Shown: positions 26,286 through 35,234, counted from the stretch's first letter. The stretch is 51,898 bases of DNA from Pseudomonadota bacterium (GCA_023386885.1 JAEWIX010000078.1:1-51898); one strand, 5' to 3'. Notes: generated from the sequence alone by a model not told the origin. Made by a program: numbers and translations.

Positions 26286-28591
26286 ACAAGCATCTGAAGA
26301 GCGCAACCGCTCGAGGCGAAGCCGTCGGCACCGCCGTTCCGTTGTCGCGGCGCCATTTCCTGATCGGCACCGCCGCCACTGGTCTGGTGTTGGGTTATGC
26401 AGCCAGCCCCGGCCTGTTCGGGATGGACCGGGCCATCGCCGCGCCGGCGAAATTCGATCCCAGCGTCTGGTATTCGATCGGAGAAGACGGACTGGTCACG
26501 GTCACCGTCGGCAAGGCCGACATGGGGCAGCACGTTGCCTCCACCATGGCGCAGATGATTGCGGAAGAACTCGGCTCGAAGTGGTCCGACATGCGCATCG
26601 CGCTGGCGACCAACGATCCGAAGTTCAACGATCCGGTGCTCGGCGCGCAGATCACGGGCGGAAGCTGGAGCACCATGATGAATTTCGACGCGATGTGCCG
26701 GGCCGGAGCCGCCGGGCGGATCGCGTTGCTCGATGCCGCGGCGGCGATGATGAACGTGCCCGCTTCGGAATTGACGGTGCGGGATTCAGTGGTCACGCAC
26801 GCCAAGTCGAAGACCTCGAAGACGTTCGCGGAAATCGTCAAGGGCGGCAAGATCACCAAGACCTTCACGCCGGACGACCTCAAGGCAATCAAGCTGAAGA
26901 CGCCGGATCAGTACACCATGATCGGCGTATCGGTGCCGCAACTCGACATTCCGTTCAAGGTCAACGGCACCGCCAAGTACGGCATCGATACCTTCCTGCC
27001 GGGCATGGTGTACGGCAAGCTGGTGCTGCCGCCGGTGCGCTACGGTGCGACGGTGAAATCGCTCGATGACAGCGCGGCGAAGAAGGTGCCGGGCTTCATC
27101 AAGGCGGTGACGCTCGACGACAAGACCATGACCACGACGGGCTGGGTGGTGGCAGTGGCCGACACCTATCAGCACGCGCGGCAGGCCGCAGATGCGCTGA
27201 AGGTGACGTGGGATCACGGTCCCAACGCCAAGGTATCGAGCGAGTCGTTGCTGGCTGAAGCAAAGCGCCTGCAGAAGCTCGACGATTCCGGGCTGTTCTT
27301 CGTCAAGACCGGCGATACGGCGTCGGGTCTGGCGTCGGCTGCCAAGGTGCTGGAGGCTGAATACACCACCAACATCAACATCCATGTGCCGATGGAGCCG
27401 ATGAACGCCACCGCGCATCTCGATGGCGATATCTGGCACATCTATTCCGGCAATCAGTTCCCGACGCGCTCGGGCGCGATCGCGGCAGGTGCCGCTGGCG
27501 TCGATCCCAAGCATGTCGTGCTGCATCAGACCTGGCTTGGCGGCGGTTTTGGTCGGCGGCTCGATGGCGACATGATGGTGCCGGCGGTGCAGGCGGCAAA
27601 GGCGGTCGGTAAACCGGTCAAGGTGATCTATTCGCGCGAAGACGACGTGACGATGGATTTCTCGCGACCGCTGACCTACCAGAAGATGAAGGGTGGACTC
27701 GACCAGAACGGCAAGCTGGTCGCGCTCAACCATGACGTCGTCAGCGCTTGGCCGACCGCCCGCTGGGGCATTCCCGAATTCCTGTCGCCGTCGGTCGACA
27801 AGAAGGGCGCGCTCGATGCCTTCACGGTGAACGGGTCCGACTTCTTCTATTCGGTGCCCAATCACAACGTTCGCGCCATTCTCAACGAGATGGCGCAGAA
27901 GGCGACGCCGTCCGGGCAATTGCGCTCGGTGGCGCCGGGCTGGACCTTCTGGGCGGTCGAAAGCATGGTCGATGAACTCGCTCATGCTGCCGGCAAGGAT
28001 CCCGCGCAATTCCGCATCGCGATGCTGGACGGCGCCGGTGACAACGACGGTGGTGCGCAACGGCTGCGCAACACCTTACTCGCGGCAATGGGGCTCGCCG
28101 GTTACGGCAGCCTCAAACTGGCCAAGGGCGAAGGCATGGGCGTTGCCTGTGTGTCGTCGCAGGAGCGCAAGACCGCGAGCTGGACGGCGTGTGTCGCCCA
28201 TGTTGCAGTCGCGCCGTCGGGCGAGGTCAAGGTCAAGAAGCTGACGGTGGCAACCGACGTCGGTACGGCGGTGAACCCCGACGGCATCCGCGCTCAGGTC
28301 GAGGGCGGGGCGATGTGGGGCCTCTCTTTGGCGCTTTATGAGAAGGCCACGATGAAGGACGGCGGTATCGAGCAGTCCAACTTCGACACCTACACGCCGC
28401 TGCGCATGAGCCAGATGCCGGAGGTCGCGGTCAACATCATCGCCAACGGCGAGCATGCCACCGGCGTCGGCGAGCCTACGGTGACGGTGGTGGCGCCCGC
28501 GATCGCCAACGCGATCTTCAATGCGGTGGGCGCGCGGGTGCGCTCGCTGCCGATCACGGCGGACGCGGTCAAGGCTGCGATGAAGGCCTGA
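26282..28591 (+). CDS. iorB: Molybdopterin-binding subunit of IorAB-type oxidoreductase
   Basis: A 769-residue large subunit that binds the molybdenum cofactor and hydroxylates an aldehyde or N-heterocycle. It has a twin-arginine signal (LSRRHFLIG, Arg23-Arg24) followed by a hydrophobic stretch, so the folded complex is probably exported and carries the small subunit with it. Cofactor-binding landmarks are GQHVASTMAQMIAEEL, GGGFGRRLDGD (about 420-430) and the C-terminal GVGEP, which holds the catalytic Glu. ATG 26282 follows GGAGGAACAC. No cytochrome c subunit or maturation gene (xdhC-like) is adjacent. A terminator follows at 28614. Confidence 0.92.
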   Translation: MNKHLKSATARGEAVGTAVPLSRRHFLIGTAATGLVLGYAASPGLFGMDRAIAAPAKFDPSVWYSIGEDGLVTVTVGKADMGQHVASTMAQMIAEELGSKWSDMRIALATNDPKFNDPVLGAQITGGSWSTMMNFDAMCRAGAAGRIALLDAAAAMMNVPASELTVRDSVVTHAKSKTSKTFAEIVKGGKITKTFTPDDLKAIKLKTPDQYTMIGVSVPQLDIPFKVNGTAKYGIDTFLPGMVYGKLVLPPVRYGATVKSLDDSAAKKVPGFIKAVTLDDKTMTTTGWVVAVADTYQHARQAADALKVTWDHGPNAKVSSESLLAEAKRLQKLDDSGLFFVKTGDTASGLASAAKVLEAEYTTNINIHVPMEPMNATAHLDGDIWHIYSGNQFPTRSGAIAAGAAGVDPKHVVLHQTWLGGGFGRRLDGDMMVPAVQAAKAVGKPVKVIYSREDDVTMDFSRPLTYQKMKGGLDQNGKLVALNHDVVSAWPTARWGIPEFLSPSVDKKGALDAFTVNGSDFFYSVPNHNVRAILNEMAQKATPSGQLRSVAPGWTFWAVESMVDELAHAAGKDPAQFRIAMLDGAGDNDGGAQRLRNTLLAAMGLAGYGSLKLAKGEGMGVACVSSQERKTASWTACVAHVAVAPSGEVKVKKLTVATDVGTAVNPDGIRAQVEGGAMWGLSLALYEKATMKDGGIEQSNFDTYTPLRMSQMPEVAVNIIANGEHATGVGEPTVTVVAPAIANAIFNAVGARVRSLPITADAVKAAMKA

Positions 28592-28613
28592 TCCTCATCA
28601 CCGCTTCGCAATC

Positions 28614-28646
28614 TGCCGCCGGAGCAATCCGGCGGCATTTCTTTTG
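28614..28646 (+). terminator. Intrinsic terminator of the iorAB operon
   Basis: A perfect 10-bp stem TGCCGCCGGA / TCCGGCGGCA with a GCAA loop is followed by TTTCTTTT. It lies 23 bases after the iorB stop. Confidence 0.92.
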
Positions 28647-28801
28647 GATGCATCTCTTTTGAATGCATCGCGGTATGTCGGTGGCGCTGGACCCCGGCAT
28701 TAGCATTCGGTGATTGAAAATATTCGGGAAATGTCTTTGGCGCCGCCATTCGTCAATGCGATCGCTAAGGTTGGCGCAAACGCAGACAACGCTCGTTAAC
28801 A

Positions 28802-28819
28802 ATTCCTCTTAACAGGAAT
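28802..28819. promoter_or_regulatory. Palindrome upstream of the HD-GYP gene
   Basis: ATTCCT-CTTAAC-AGGAAT is an 18-base perfect inverted repeat about 50 bases before the HD-GYP start codon, in a good position for an operator. The gap around it (28592-28870) is 279 bases and otherwise contains only the iorB terminator. Confidence 0.4.
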
Positions 28820-28870
28820 GAGTCGACTTATCCGCTATCGATCGGAAACCAAGTGCGTGCCGAGGATATG

Positions 28871-29965
28871 ATGAGCGTTGCATTGAAACAGACCCCCGCC
28901 CGAAAGCGATTCTTGCTGGCTTCGGATCGTAGCGACCGAAGCGGGGAGCTGGCGCAAATTCTCGGGAATGTCGGCGACGTCGGAATTGTTTCGACGTCGG
29001 ATATTCCCGAAGAGCCGGCGGAAAAGATCTCAGGGATCGTCGTCGATATCGATTTGCGATCCGCCGAAAGCGTCCAGCGCGTCCGCCGCAAGCTGACCGG
29101 CAAGAGTTATCAATCGGTGCCGCGGCTGTTCGTGTTGGCCGATGCGCTCCATCACGGATCGATGCAGGCCTGGGCGCTCGGCGCCACGGACACCATCGAG
29201 CGGCCGTTCGATGCGCGCGCGATTCTGCAGCGTGTCCGCGCCGCATTTCCCGACACGCAAGACTATGACCAGACCGAAAGCGGCCGCGCCCTCAACAAGG
29301 GCGTCGCCGCCGCGCATTTGGTCATGATCAAGATTTTCAACCGGTTGCCTGCCGGCACGCCGCTGACGTTCAACGACGTGTTGCAGGCGGAGACGCAAAT
29401 CCTGCGCGCTATCAAGAAGACTTCGCTGCGGGAATGGCTCGGGGTGGTCGGGCGGCATCACAATCACAGCTATCGCCATTGCCTGTTCGTGACCGGCTTT
29501 GCCGTGGCATTTGCCCAACACCTCGGAATGCGTGACGACGATCAGCGCCGGTTGGCGCGCGCCGCGCTGTTGCATGATGTCGGCAAGGCCTACATTCCGC
29601 TCTCGATTCTCGACAAGCCCGGCAAGCTGACCGATGCCGAGATGGATCATATGCGTGAACATCCGCGGCTCGGCTACGAAGCGCTGGCGGACGAGGGCAG
29701 CTTCCCGCCGGAAATGCTCGATGTCGTGCTGCATCATCACGAATTTCTCGATGGCAGCGGCTATCCCCACGGTCTGACTGCGGATCGGATCAGCGATATC
29801 GTTCGGCTTACCACCATCGTGGATATCCACGCGGCATTGGTGGAGAAGCGCTCCTACCGGATGCCCTTCACCCACACCCAGGCGTTCGCGATGATGGAGC
29901 AGATGGGTGGCAAGCTGGATCAACACCTGCTGCAGGCGTTTCGCCCGGTTGCGTTCGGCATGTAG
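28871..29965 (+). CDS. HD-GYP domain protein with degenerate receiver domain
   Basis: A 364-residue protein. The first 125 residues look like a response-regulator receiver (VVDIDLR with Asp59; GATDTIERPFD), but Ala90 replaces the usual Thr/Ser and Arg111 the usual Lys. The rest is an HD-GYP domain, which hydrolyses cyclic di-GMP: LLHDVGK (His235, Asp236), then HHHEFLDGSGYPHGL (288-302). The catalytic motifs are complete. No histidine kinase is adjacent. Starts at 28868 and 28871 both lie behind GAGG; a GTG at 28853 is less likely. Convergent with the acyl-CoA synthetase, eight bases apart. Confidence 0.92.
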   Translation: MSVALKQTPARKRFLLASDRSDRSGELAQILGNVGDVGIVSTSDIPEEPAEKISGIVVDIDLRSAESVQRVRRKLTGKSYQSVPRLFVLADALHHGSMQAWALGATDTIERPFDARAILQRVRAAFPDTQDYDQTESGRALNKGVAAAHLVMIKIFNRLPAGTPLTFNDVLQAETQILRAIKKTSLREWLGVVGRHHNHSYRHCLFVTGFAVAFAQHLGMRDDDQRRLARAALLHDVGKAYIPLSILDKPGKLTDAEMDHMREHPRLGYEALADEGSFPPEMLDVVLHHHEFLDGSGYPHGLTADRISDIVRLTTIVDIHAALVEKRSYRMPFTHTQAFAMMEQMGGKLDQHLLQAFRPVAFGM

Positions 29966-29973
29966 TGATCTGC

Positions 29974-31557
29974 TTACGCGAGAAGCTTGCGCAATTCGTT
30001 CTTTGCCACCTTCTCCAGTGTCGAACGCGGCATGTCGTCGACGAAATGCACTTCGCGCGGCACCTTGAAGTCGGCTAGCGCCTCGCGACAGGCCGTCAGA
30101 ACGTCGTCGTGCAGCGTTTCCGGGATTTTTGCCACGCCGGTCTGGGGAATGATGAAGACCACCGGCACTTCGTCGAGCATCGGATGCTTCTTGGCGACGA
30201 CGGCGGCTTCGCGAACGCCCGGCACGGTGATGATGACCTGTTCGATCTCGGAGGCCGCGACGTTTTCGCCGCCGACCTTGAGCATGTCCTTGGCGCGGTC
30301 GCCGAACTTGATGAAGCCATTCTCCAGCAAGGTCACGCGATCACCGGTGATGAAATAGCCGTGCTCGTCGAAGCTCTCGCGGGTGGCCTGCTCGTTGTGG
30401 AGATACTCCTTGAAAAGGGACAGGCCGGGGATGCCCTTGATCAGCAGGTTGCCGGTGTCCCCGACCATCGTCGGTGCGCCGTCGTCATCGACAATGCGAA
30501 TCTGGTATTCGGCGGCGGCCCGGCCGATGGACATCGGCGTATTGGGCTGGTCGACCTCGCCGACGATGCCATGGGTGATGGTTTCGGTCATGCCCCACCA
30601 GCCGATCATCTTGACGCCCAGCGAAGCGAATGGCGGCGGATCGCAGACCGCGGTGCCCCACAGCCGGAAGGTGTGTTGCTTCGGAATCTCATGTTCGAGC
30701 AACGCCTTGATGCAGAAAGGGATCGTCGAAGTCCAGGTGCAGCGATGCTCAGCGGCGACATTCCAGAACCGGCGTGCCGAGAAACGCGGCTGAATCACGC
30801 AGGTCGCACCGACCCACAGGCTCGCCAGCATCGAGTAAGCCAGCGCGTTGGTGTGAAATAGCGGCAGATAGGTCTGGTGGACGTCGCTCGCATGGAGGTC
30901 CTGATGCGCAGCGTTGACCTTTGCGCCCCATAACGCATTCGCGTGGGTCCACAATACGGCCTTGGGCCGCGATGTGGTGCCCGATGTGTACTGCACGCTG
31001 CAGGGCGCGAACGGATCGGTCGGGCGGCGTGGCCGGTCGGCGCTGTCGGCGAACAACGCCTCGAAGCGCTCGGCTGGCTGTGGTGCGTGGCCTTGCGTCG
31101 GAGCTGCGCCGGCATTGTGCGAGGTCACGGCGAGCCAGCGCAGGGCCTTGCAGTTCTGTGCCACCAGTTCGGCATAGGCTGGCTGGGTGATAGCGGCAAC
31201 CGCGCCGCAGTGATCGGCGAAATAGGTCATTTCCGCCGCAGCGGAGCGGGTGTTGGTGGTAACGGCGATCGCGCCGAGCTCGACGCAGGCGAACCAGGCC
31301 AACATCATCTCGATGCAGTTGTCGAGATGGATCAGGACGGAATCGCCTTGTTTAATACCGCGTTTGGCAAGGCCAGCGGCCAGCGCGCCGACCCGGTCGT
31401 CGAACTCGCGATAGCTCCACTGTCGCGCCGGACCGTCGAACGGTGCCCAGATCAGGAACGGGTGATCGCCTCGGGTTGCCGCTCGCATCCGCAGCAGCCA
31501 GGGAACGTCGAGACCTGCGAACGGGCCGACGATGCCGGGTGTGGCCGATGTGGACAT
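29974..31557 (-). CDS. AMP-dependent acyl-CoA synthetase
   Basis: A 527-residue adenylate-forming enzyme expected to make an acyl-CoA from a free acid. The ATP loop is YTSGTTSRPK, with Ser where most members have Gly; WGMTETITHG, TGDRVTLLENGFIKFGDR and KDMLKVGGENVAASEIE follow in order, and the final Lys-containing RSTLEKVAKNELR is at the C-terminus. The layout resembles caiC/fadK-type synthetases. ATG 31557 sits behind GGGAGGCATC. The VOC gene on the same strand ends about 100 bases upstream. The substrate is unknown; the ligase at 10351 is a separate, distant relative. Confidence 0.92.
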   Translation of the reverse strand: MSTSATPGIVGPFAGLDVPWLLRMRAATRGDHPFLIWAPFDGPARQWSYREFDDRVGALAAGLAKRGIKQGDSVLIHLDNCIEMMLAWFACVELGAIAVTTNTRSAAAEMTYFADHCGAVAAITQPAYAELVAQNCKALRWLAVTSHNAGAAPTQGHAPQPAERFEALFADSADRPRRPTDPFAPCSVQYTSGTTSRPKAVLWTHANALWGAKVNAAHQDLHASDVHQTYLPLFHTNALAYSMLASLWVGATCVIQPRFSARRFWNVAAEHRCTWTSTIPFCIKALLEHEIPKQHTFRLWGTAVCDPPPFASLGVKMIGWWGMTETITHGIVGEVDQPNTPMSIGRAAAEYQIRIVDDDGAPTMVGDTGNLLIKGIPGLSLFKEYLHNEQATRESFDEHGYFITGDRVTLLENGFIKFGDRAKDMLKVGGENVAASEIEQVIITVPGVREAAVVAKKHPMLDEVPVVFIIPQTGVAKIPETLHDDVLTACREALADFKVPREVHFVDDMPRSTLEKVAKNELRKLLA

Positions 31558-31658
31558 GATGCCTCCCTGATTTTGCGATCCGCTTTCGGATTTCCCTGCA
31601 CTTTGCCATTGCGCCGGGCAACGATCAAACCCTGTCCGGCCAATCGCCCGTCGCCGTG

Positions 31659-32075
31659 TCACGGCGTCGGCGGATAGGAGGCGATTTCGATCAGGTTGCC
31701 GTCGGGATCGCGGCAATAGACCGAACGGAGCGTGCCGCGCGCGCCTTGTTTGGCGACCGGACCTTCCTCGATGACGATGCCCTCGGTCGTCAGGTGCGCA
31801 ATCACCTCATCCGGCGTCGCCAAGGTGAGGAAGCACAGATCGTCGCTGCCCGCCGTTTCGTGATCGGCGGTGAACCAGTCGGTCTTGTCGGCGTGGAGCG
31901 GACGAAGGTTGATCTTCTGCGCGCCGAATACCAGCGATGTCCGGGGTACCTTGCCATGCCCCGGATCGAACACCCGAACCTCCATTCCGAGGATTCGGTG
32001 ATACCATCGCGTGGATCGCTGGACATCGGCGACATTGATGACGAGATGATCAAGGGCGGTGATGCGGATTGGCAC
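31659..32075 (-). CDS. VOC family (glyoxalase-like) protein
   Basis: A 138-residue vicinal-oxygen-chelate protein. ITALDHLVINVADVQRSTRW near the N-terminus supplies the first metal His, and the C-terminal YCRDPDGNLIEIAS supplies the Glu; both are typical of the fold. GTG 32075 is used with GAGGAC upstream; the frame is open further but is not conserved in pattern. Family members include glyoxalases, dioxygenases and fosfomycin-resistance proteins, and this one cannot be assigned a reaction. It may be co-transcribed with the acyl-CoA synthetase. Confidence 0.88.
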   Translation of the reverse strand: MPIRITALDHLVINVADVQRSTRWYHRILGMEVRVFDPGHGKVPRTSLVFGAQKINLRPLHADKTDWFTADHETAGSDDLCFLTLATPDEVIAHLTTEGIVIEEGPVAKQGARGTLRSVYCRDPDGNLIEIASYPPTP

Positions 32076-32142
32076 GGTGTCCTCTTCGAGATTGATCGCG
32101 ATCGACGCCGGGACGGATCGAGGAATGTTGAACGCCTCTCCC

Positions 32143-32167
32143 GGAACGGATAGAGGGCGTCGGGGTT
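32143..32167 (+). promoter_or_regulatory. Candidate EcfG stress promoter of the DUF3551 gene
   Basis: GGAAC (32143-32147), 16 bases, GGTT (32164-32167). EcfG promoters are GGAAC-N16/17-cGTT, so the core matches with G instead of C before GTT. It lies about 65 bases upstream of the start codon, on the correct strand. Confidence 0.45.
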
Positions 32168-32232
32168 TTCGTTCGGGCGAACTTGTAACAGCCGATGACG
32201 GACAGGCGCCCTCAGGCATGAAGGGATATCAT

Positions 32233-32496
32233 ATGCGTGGAGTTGCATTGGCGTTGTTGGCGCTGGCGGCCGGAATTGTCGTGGCGGCTGGTTCGACGCC
32301 GGCCGAAGCAAGAAATTATCGATACTGCCTGCAATCCCCGGAGGAAGGCATTCCGGGCGATTGTTCATATGAGACCTATCGGCAGTGCAGCGCCAGCGCG
32401 TCCGGGCGTCGGGCGTATTGTAACATCAATCCCTGGTATGCCTTTTACGGTCCGGAGCGGCCCCGGACGCGGCGGCCGGTCTATCAGGGTTATTGA
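32233..32496 (+). CDS. DUF3551 small secreted protein
   Basis: An 87-residue protein with a signal peptide (ALALLALAAGIVVAAGSTPAEA, cleavage probably after AEA) and a mature part of the DUF3551 type: NYRYCLQSPEEGIPGDCSY, then YRQCSASASGRRAYCNINPW, with four Cys that could form two disulfides. These proteins are abundant in Bradyrhizobium relatives and of unknown function. ATG 32233 is preceded by AAGGGAT; ATG 32218 would add five residues. A candidate stress promoter lies at 32143. Confidence 0.88.
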   Translation: MRGVALALLALAAGIVVAAGSTPAEARNYRYCLQSPEEGIPGDCSYETYRQCSASASGRRAYCNINPWYAFYGPERPRTRRPVYQGY

Positions 32497-32675
32497 CGAG
32501 GGCACGCCCGGCGGCGCCCCTCATCGTATCGAACCGGCTCCCATCTGACGGCGGAGAACAATCTCCGGCGTGGCCGGTATTAGTTTACGCCGTCTTATCC
32601 ATTTCGCTCTAGTTTTCAGTCCACGTCACGGGATTCCCCATCCCGGCGAAGAAAACTGAAATCCGGAGGGCTGAA

Positions 32676-34724
32676 GTGGGTGCGGTAAAGCGTGGGCAAT
32701 CGCGGGGGGTATCGTTGAAGATGCCGACGCTGCGGTTTCGCAGCAAGGTGACTCTGGGATTCGGATGCCTGTTGATCCTGTCAGCGATCAGTATGGGTTT
32801 CGCCTATGTCGGATTCGGACGTATCGCGACGAGCGTGGCCGCTTCGCGCGCCGGCGTCGCGGAAGCCGATCTCGCCCGCAATATCGACCGTGAACTGATC
32901 TCGTTCCGCGAGTCGGTCCGCTACTACGTTATCACCAGCAATGACGCCGACGCCGAGACAGCACAAGCGGCGCAAGCCCGCCTCAAGGCAGCGATCGAGC
33001 AGGCAAAAAGCCGGACGACCGATCCCGACCGTCTGGCGCGCATCGGTGAACTGGCCAAGCAGTTCGAGACATTCGCAGCGACATTCACCGGCACATTGAA
33101 GGCCAAACAGGAATACGCGACGATTGCGGAGAACCGCGTCATCGCCAAGGCGACGGCCCTGCGTTACAAGCTTGACGACATCGCCAGCACGGCTGGCGAT
33201 GCCGGCTTGGGGGCGCTGCAAACCCGGGTCAAGGATGTCGCCACGCAGTTGATCGCGACCTCGGCCCTGCTGAGCACCTATGCGCGCAAGCCGGAGCCGG
33301 CCACTGCGGCCAGCGCGACGGCGCGGTTGAAGTTCCTGAAGGCGGCCTTCGCATCGATTCCGGCCAAGGGGCACGAAGCGGCCGAACGCAAGCTTGCGGA
33401 AGCCATGTCGGATTTGTCCGACTGCACCACGTCGTTCGCCGATCTGGTCGCCAAAGCAGAACTGATTGATCGACTTGGCGGCGAGATGATGAGCGCGGCG
33501 ACGTCGATCACCAAGCTTTCGGACTCCATGAAGCAGGATCTGCTGGCGGATCAGCAACGTATTGAAAGCCGGACCGAAAGCATCATGCAGGATACCCGGC
33601 AGTTGGTCGTGGTGTTGGCGATCGGCAGCATTTTGCTCGGCGGTCTTCTCGCCGTGCTGCTGGGCAACGGCATTTCGCGGCCGATGGTGAAGATGTGCGC
33701 CGCGATGCGCGAACTCGCCAAGGGTAACTTCGACGTCGTGTTGCCGGGGCTTGGCCGCAAGGACGAGATCGGTGACATGGCCGCGGCGGTCGAAGCCTTC
33801 AAGGTGCAGGCGGTCGCCAAGGCGGAGCGGGATGCCGCCGCCCATGAGGAGAGCAACCGCACCGCCAGCGAAGCGCGTCGCGCCGAGATGATTCAGTTCG
33901 CAGACCAGTTCGAGGCCGCCGTCGGCGCTATCGTCGCGAACGTCTCGTCGTCCGCCGCGCAACTGGAATCCGCCGCTGACACCCTCACGCAGACCGCCGA
34001 AACCACTCAAAGTCTCTCGACGCATGTGGCGGGTGCTTCCGAGGAAGCGTCCTCCAACATGCAATCGGTCGCCGCCGCCACCGAAGAACTCTCGATGTCG
34101 GTCGATGAGATCGGGCGTCAGGTGCACGAATCCAGCCGTATCGCCGCCAGCGCGGTGAAGCAGGCGAATCTGACGGATGAACGGATCGGAGAACTGTCGC
34201 GCGCCGCGCAGGACATCGGCGACGTCGTCAAGCTGATCACCGCGATTGCCGAGCAGACCAACCTGCTGGCGTTGAATGCGACCATCGAGGCGGCGCGTGC
34301 CGGCGAAGCGGGGCGCGGCTTTGCCGTTGTCGCCTCCGAGGTCAAATCGCTGGCCAGCCAGACCGCGAAAGCCACCGACGAAATCTCTTCGCATATTCTC
34401 GGGATGCAGAGCGCGACGCGGGAATCGGTTGCGGCGATCAAGGAGATCAGCAGCACGATCGGACAAATCTCCGAAATCGCCTCAACCATCGCCACCGCGG
34501 TGGAGCAGCAGGGTGCAGCGACCCAGGAAATCGCCGGCAATGTTCAGAACGTTGCCCAGGGCACCGAGGAAGTCGCCAACAATATCTCGCAAGTCAACAA
34601 TGGAGCTACCCAGACCGGCGCCGCCTCGGCGGAGGTGCTGAGTTCCGCGCAGACGCTTTCGGCGGAAAGCGCGCGCCTGCGCGAAGAACTGGATCGCTTT
34701 ATGGGCAGCGTGCGCGCCGCCTGA
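32676..34724 (+). CDS. Methyl-accepting chemotaxis protein
   Basis: A 682-residue chemoreceptor. TM1 is at about 26-48 and TM2 at about 308-330, so a periplasmic helical sensor of about 260 residues (Ala-rich, long helices, like the helical bimodular type) lies between. A HAMP linker follows (SRPMVKMCAAMRELAKGNFD), then the cytosolic signalling rod. The highly conserved hairpin tip AEQTNLLALNATIEAARAGE is at about 527-546. GTG 32676 has GGAGGG eight bases upstream. No che genes are adjacent. The ligand cannot be predicted. Confidence 0.95.
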   Translation: MGAVKRGQSRGVSLKMPTLRFRSKVTLGFGCLLILSAISMGFAYVGFGRIATSVAASRAGVAEADLARNIDRELISFRESVRYYVITSNDADAETAQAAQARLKAAIEQAKSRTTDPDRLARIGELAKQFETFAATFTGTLKAKQEYATIAENRVIAKATALRYKLDDIASTAGDAGLGALQTRVKDVATQLIATSALLSTYARKPEPATAASATARLKFLKAAFASIPAKGHEAAERKLAEAMSDLSDCTTSFADLVAKAELIDRLGGEMMSAATSITKLSDSMKQDLLADQQRIESRTESIMQDTRQLVVVLAIGSILLGGLLAVLLGNGISRPMVKMCAAMRELAKGNFDVVLPGLGRKDEIGDMAAAVEAFKVQAVAKAERDAAAHEESNRTASEARRAEMIQFADQFEAAVGAIVANVSSSAAQLESAADTLTQTAETTQSLSTHVAGASEEASSNMQSVAAATEELSMSVDEIGRQVHESSRIAASAVKQANLTDERIGELSRAAQDIGDVVKLITAIAEQTNLLALNATIEAARAGEAGRGFAVVASEVKSLASQTAKATDEISSHILGMQSATRESVAAIKEISSTIGQISEIASTIATAVEQQGAATQEIAGNVQNVAQGTEEVANNISQVNNGATQTGAASAEVLSSAQTLSAESARLREELDRFMGSVRAA

Positions 34725-34748
34725 TCATCCGCGATTGTTGCACGATAT

Positions 34749-34778
34749 AACGCCGTCGCGGTTCGCCGCGGCGGCGTT
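34749..34778. terminator. Strong hairpin between convergent genes
   Basis: A 13-bp stem with one mismatch (a G-U pair in one RNA), AACGCCGTCGCGG / CCGCGGCGGCGTT, closed by a TTCG loop. It lies between the chemoreceptor stop and the DUF3175 stop, and its right arm overlaps the DUF3175 TAA. Neither side has a T-tract, so it may block read-through or protect 3' ends rather than be a classical terminator. Confidence 0.5.
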
Positions 34779-35175
34779 ACGCTTCGCGGTGAAACTGCCG
34801 CTTCAATTCGCCTTTGGCGCGTTCCAGCCGTTGACGCTGGGTTTTCGGCAAGGTCTTGCCGGCGCGATTGATATAGAAGGTCAGCATCGACATTGCGGAA
34901 CGATAGGGGCTCGCCTTGCGTCGCGTGCTCTGTTCGGCGGAATGCTTCAGGGACGCTGCGATCTTCTTCGGATCATGCAGGGTGAAAACGCGCTGCTTGA
35001 GATCGAGCGCGTCGCTATTCCTGGTGACGCGTTGCGACCAGCGTTTCGATGATGCCCCCGTGCGCGTCGCGCGTGTCGCGGCCTTCCGTTTTCCACCCGG
35101 CCTAGCAGGCCTTCTATGTGCGGCAGTTTTTTTGCGCGTCGATTTCGACGGATGATGACTGACTTTCGCGACCAT
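34777..35175 (-). CDS. DUF3175 protein
   Basis: A 132-residue, very basic protein. The first 45 residues are a Lys/Arg/Ala-rich tail; the rest is the DUF3175 domain: KRWSQRVTRNSDALDLKQRV, then SLKHSAEQSTRRKASPYRSA and MSMLTFYINRAGKTL. The charge suggests nucleic-acid contact, but that is inference. ATG 35175 has GAGGT upstream. A GGAAC-N16-GGTT element (35202-35226) would start its transcript about 20 bases before the ATG, which fits a general-stress gene. Confidence 0.85.
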   Translation of the reverse strand: MVAKVSHHPSKSTRKKTAAHRRPARPGGKRKAATRATRTGASSKRWSQRVTRNSDALDLKQRVFTLHDPKKIAASLKHSAEQSTRRKASPYRSAMSMLTFYINRAGKTLPKTQRQRLERAKGELKRQFHREA

Positions 35176-35201
35176 GGTGCAACCTCACCGATTTTCGGAA
35201 T

Positions 35202-35226
35202 AACCCGCTGTGCGAAGGCCGGTTCC
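35202..35226 (-). promoter_or_regulatory. Candidate EcfG stress promoter of the DUF3175 gene
   Basis: On the minus strand GGAAC (35226-35222), 16 bases, GGTT (35205-35202). Position and direction fit DUF3175. It stands back-to-back with the element at 35235-35259, nine bases away. Confidence 0.6.
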
Positions 35227-35234
35227 GTGCGGCG

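Noticed and set aside
28796..28813. Two TTAA sequences upstream of the HD-GYP gene as a possible CtrA site
   Set aside because: They are 9 bases apart, while the CtrA motif needs TTAA-N7-TTAA.
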